Part shown: piece by piece, positions 62,404 to 64,000 of the stretch | How positions within the stretch are numbered: position 1 is the first letter of the stretch | How the letters are laid out: every line of letters begins with the position of its first letter | Assembly: GCF_016773205.1 (NCBI RefSeq) | Contig: NZ_JAETWB010000026.1 | Coordinates: forward strand, 1-64,000 | Source of the DNA: Belnapia arida | Lineage (GTDB): Bacteria > Pseudomonadota > Alphaproteobacteria > Acetobacterales > Acetobacteraceae | Direction: 5' to 3' | Length of the DNA stretch: 64,000 bases | Notes under the pieces: generated by a model | Databases searched by the model: none | What the model saw: only the letters and a program-made list of their open reading frames with translations | Told to the model about the DNA's origin: nothing | Made by a program: the position numbers and the translations under genes

Positions 62404-63353
62404 TGGCCGTACCCTTCGTCACCCTCGCCCTCAACCCGGCGATCGACCAGACGGTGGAGCTGGAGGCGCTGCGGCCGGGCGCGGTCAACCTGGCGCGCGG
62501 CGCCACGCGGCATCCGGCTGGCAAGGGCGTCAACGTCGCGGCCTGCCTCGCCGATTGGGGCGTGCCCGTCACCGCGACGGGGCTGCTGGGGGAGGCGAAT
62601 GACGCCCCTTACCGGGCGCTCTTCGCCGAGCGGGGCATCAAGGATTGCTGCGTCCGCATCCCGGGCGAGACGCGGACCAACGTGAAGCTGCTCGACCGAG
62701 CGACCGGCGCGACGACCGACATCAACCTGCCAGGCACGGAACCCGAGCCGGCGGCGCTGGAGGAGGCGCTGGCCGCGCTGCACGTGGCGGTCGGCAAGGG
62801 GACGGTCGCGGTGCTGGCCGGCAGCCTGCCGCCGGGGCTGGTGCCCGAGACCTATGCCGATCTCGTCGGCCTGCTGACGGAGCAGGGGGCGCGGGTGGTG
62901 GTCGATGCCAGCGGGCCGGCGCTCGCCGCCGCGCTGGAGGCGCCGGTGCTGCCGCATGCGGTGAAGCCGAACCGGCAGGAGCTGGAAGGCTGGGCCGGGC
63001 GCAGGCTGGCGGACCGGGCGGCGCTGCTGGAGACGGGGCGCGAGCTGGTGGCGCGCGGGGTGCGGCTGGCGGTGGTCTCGCTCGGGGCCGAGGGGGCGCT
63101 CTTCGTCACGGCGAATGAGGCACTGGTGGTGCGGGCCCCGGCCTTGCAGGTGGCTGCCAGCAGCGTAGGCGCGGGGGATGCGATGGTGGCGGGCATCGCC
63201 ACCGGGCTTGCCGATGGGCTGGGGCTGGCGGCGCTGGCCTGCCGGGCGACCGGCTTCGCCGCAGCGAAATTGCAGATGCCGGGCGCGCAATTGCCCGGAA
63301 GGGCGGCGGTGGAAGCAATCACCGCCACGCTCGCCGCCGAGCCGGTGGCGTAG
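62403..63353 (+). CDS. fruK: 1-phosphofructokinase
   Basis: The 316-residue PfkB-type kinase phosphorylates fructose 1-phosphate to the 1,6-bisphosphate. It shows TLALNPAIDQTVELEALRPG, the PfkB signature ATRHPAGKGVNVAACLADWG, and the second signature VQVAASSVGAGDAMVAGIAT GLADG-like, with the catalytic aspartate in GAGDAM. It lies in the fru operon, with its start overlapping fruB by one base and fruA following after 16 bp. Family length is 310-320. Confidence 0.94.
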   Translation: MAVPFVTLALNPAIDQTVELEALRPGAVNLARGATRHPAGKGVNVAACLADWGVPVTATGLLGEANDAPYRALFAERGIKDCCVRIPGETRTNVKLLDRATGATTDINLPGTEPEPAALEEALAALHVAVGKGTVAVLAGSLPPGLVPETYADLVGLLTEQGARVVVDASGPALAAALEAPVLPHAVKPNRQELEGWAGRRLADRAALLETGRELVARGVRLAVVSLGAEGALFVTANEALVVRAPALQVAASSVGAGDAMVAGIATGLADGLGLAALACRATGFAAAKLQMPGAQLPGRAAVEAITATLAAEPVA

Positions 63354-63369
63354 GGACGGAGAAAAAGCC

Positions 63370-64000
63370 ATGTCCGGGACGATCGCGGTGGTGGAGGCGG
63401 GGGACAGCCCCGTCCAGGCCATGCTGGCCGCCGAGGCGCTGCGCCAGGCGGCGCGCAAGGGCGGCCGGAACCTCATCGTCGAGGTGCGGACGGAGCGTGG
63501 CATTGTCTCCCCCCTCCCCGCCTCCCCCGAGGCCGATGGGCTGCTGCTGGTGGGCGATGCGGCGCCGCCCGAAGGGCTGGCCGGCCTGCAGCCCATCCGC
63601 GCCGGCATCGCCGAGGTGCTGGCCGACCCGGCCGCGGTGCTGGCGCGGCTCGGGGGCGGCACGGCGCCGGCCGGGGCGGAGGGCGGAAGGATCGTCGCCA
63701 TCACCTCCTGCCCGACCGGCATCGCCCATACCTTCATGGCGGCCGAGGGGCTGGAAGGGGCGGCCAAGGCGCTCGGCCATGCGATCCGCGTCGAGACCCA
63801 GGGCTCGGTGGGTGCGCAGAACGCGCTGACGCCGGCGGAGATCGCGGAGGCGGACCTGGTGCTGATCGCGGCCGACACGCAGGTGGACCTCTCCCGCTTC
63901 GGTGGCAAGCGGGTCTTCCTCAGCGGGACCAAGGCGGCGATCAATGACGGGCCGGCGCTGGTCCGCCGCGCCTTCGCCGAGGCCGAGGTTCGGGGCGAGG
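63370..64000 (+). CDS. fruA: PTS fructose transporter EIIBC, 5' part
   Basis: The frame opens at ATG 63370 (sequence MSGTIAVVEAGDSPVQAMLA) and is still open at the window end, so only about 210 residues are seen. They cover a first EIIB-like domain without the active cysteine and a second EIIB domain with the phosphocysteine in AITSCPTGIAHTFMAAE, followed by ETQGSVGAQNALTPAEIAEA DLVLIAADTQVDLSRF. The membrane EIIC part would follow. It is the third gene of the fructose operon, 16 bp after fruK. It would transport fructose across the inner membrane and phosphorylate it. Confidence 0.93.
   Translation, partial: MSGTIAVVEAGDSPVQAMLAAEALRQAARKGGRNLIVEVRTERGIVSPLPASPEADGLLLVGDAAPPEGLAGLQPIRAGIAEVLADPAAVLARLGGGTAPAGAEGGRIVAITSCPTGIAHTFMAAEGLEGAAKALGHAIRVETQGSVGAQNALTPAEIAEADLVLIAADTQVDLSRFGGKRVFLSGTKAAINDGPALVRRAFAEAEVRGE

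Noticed and set aside
61806-63944. 712-codon open frame antisense to fruB, fruK and fruA
   Set aside because: It spans three genes of a well-supported operon and has Ser/Pro/Ala-rich low-complexity sequence.

Overview
The window reads as a chromosomal segment of a very GC-rich alphaproteobacterium, most likely of the Acetobacteraceae (Roseomonas-like). This rests on GC-rich codon use, several orphan Bug/TctC solute receptors, CoxL-type molybdoenzymes, a ScfR regulator divergent from isocitrate lyase, the argH-lptM pair, and a DUF3489/DUF2924/serine-recombinase toolkit. The genus is an inference.

The window falls into two halves that meet at a minus-strand tRNA-Gly(GCC) gene (34606-34680). 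The left half (1-34605) is mosaic and looks like accessory DNA. It holds broken genes (ChrR-type cupin fragment, 5'-truncated Bug receptor, DUF3489 gene with an in-frame amber stop, frameshifted Bug receptor, SDR tail), isolated catabolic genes (nitronate monooxygenase, methyltransferase, two molybdoenzymes, class II aldolase with a 2-hydroxyacid dehydrogenase, a glycosidase-like protein, an MFS carrier, a family 5 solute receptor), a CinA-like protein, an M48 lipoprotein protease and an MHYT-PAS-GGDEF-EAL protein. At its centre is a compact phage-like element (9258-18971). On the minus strand lie terL, terS, a ParB-methyltransferase fusion, an HNH nuclease, a hypothetical gene, two HTH proteins and a Xre repressor. 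On the plus strand lie a small ORF, DUF2924, a serine recombinase and a recombinase-tail gene. No portal, capsid or tail genes are visible.

The most unusual structure is that both ends of this element recur outward. A decayed copy of the terL 3' end lies at 6948-7182. Decayed copies of the recombinase tail and its downstream gene lie at 19985-20375 and 24171-24555. Non-phage genes fill the spaces between: aldolase and dehydrogenase on the left; protease, SDR tail, CinA and molybdoenzyme on the right. This suggests repeated insertion or partial replacement of related elements at one locus.

The right half (34681-64000) looks like ordinary chromosome with tight operons: CoA-transferase A/B; an ABC solute receptor; a chromene-carboxylate isomerase overlapping a CoxL homologue; Rrf2 and double cold-shock proteins; scfR divergent from aceA for the glyoxylate shunt; a small repeat protein; DUF1345; a Ser/Thr dehydratase; a sugar ABC operon with an Ldh-family dehydrogenase, an unknown protein and a Bug receptor (47345-54579); a TlpA-like protein divergent from argH-lptM; an MBL hydrolase; two Rieske ferredoxins; and a LacI regulator divergent from a fructose PTS operon (fruB-fruK-fruA) that runs off the window end.
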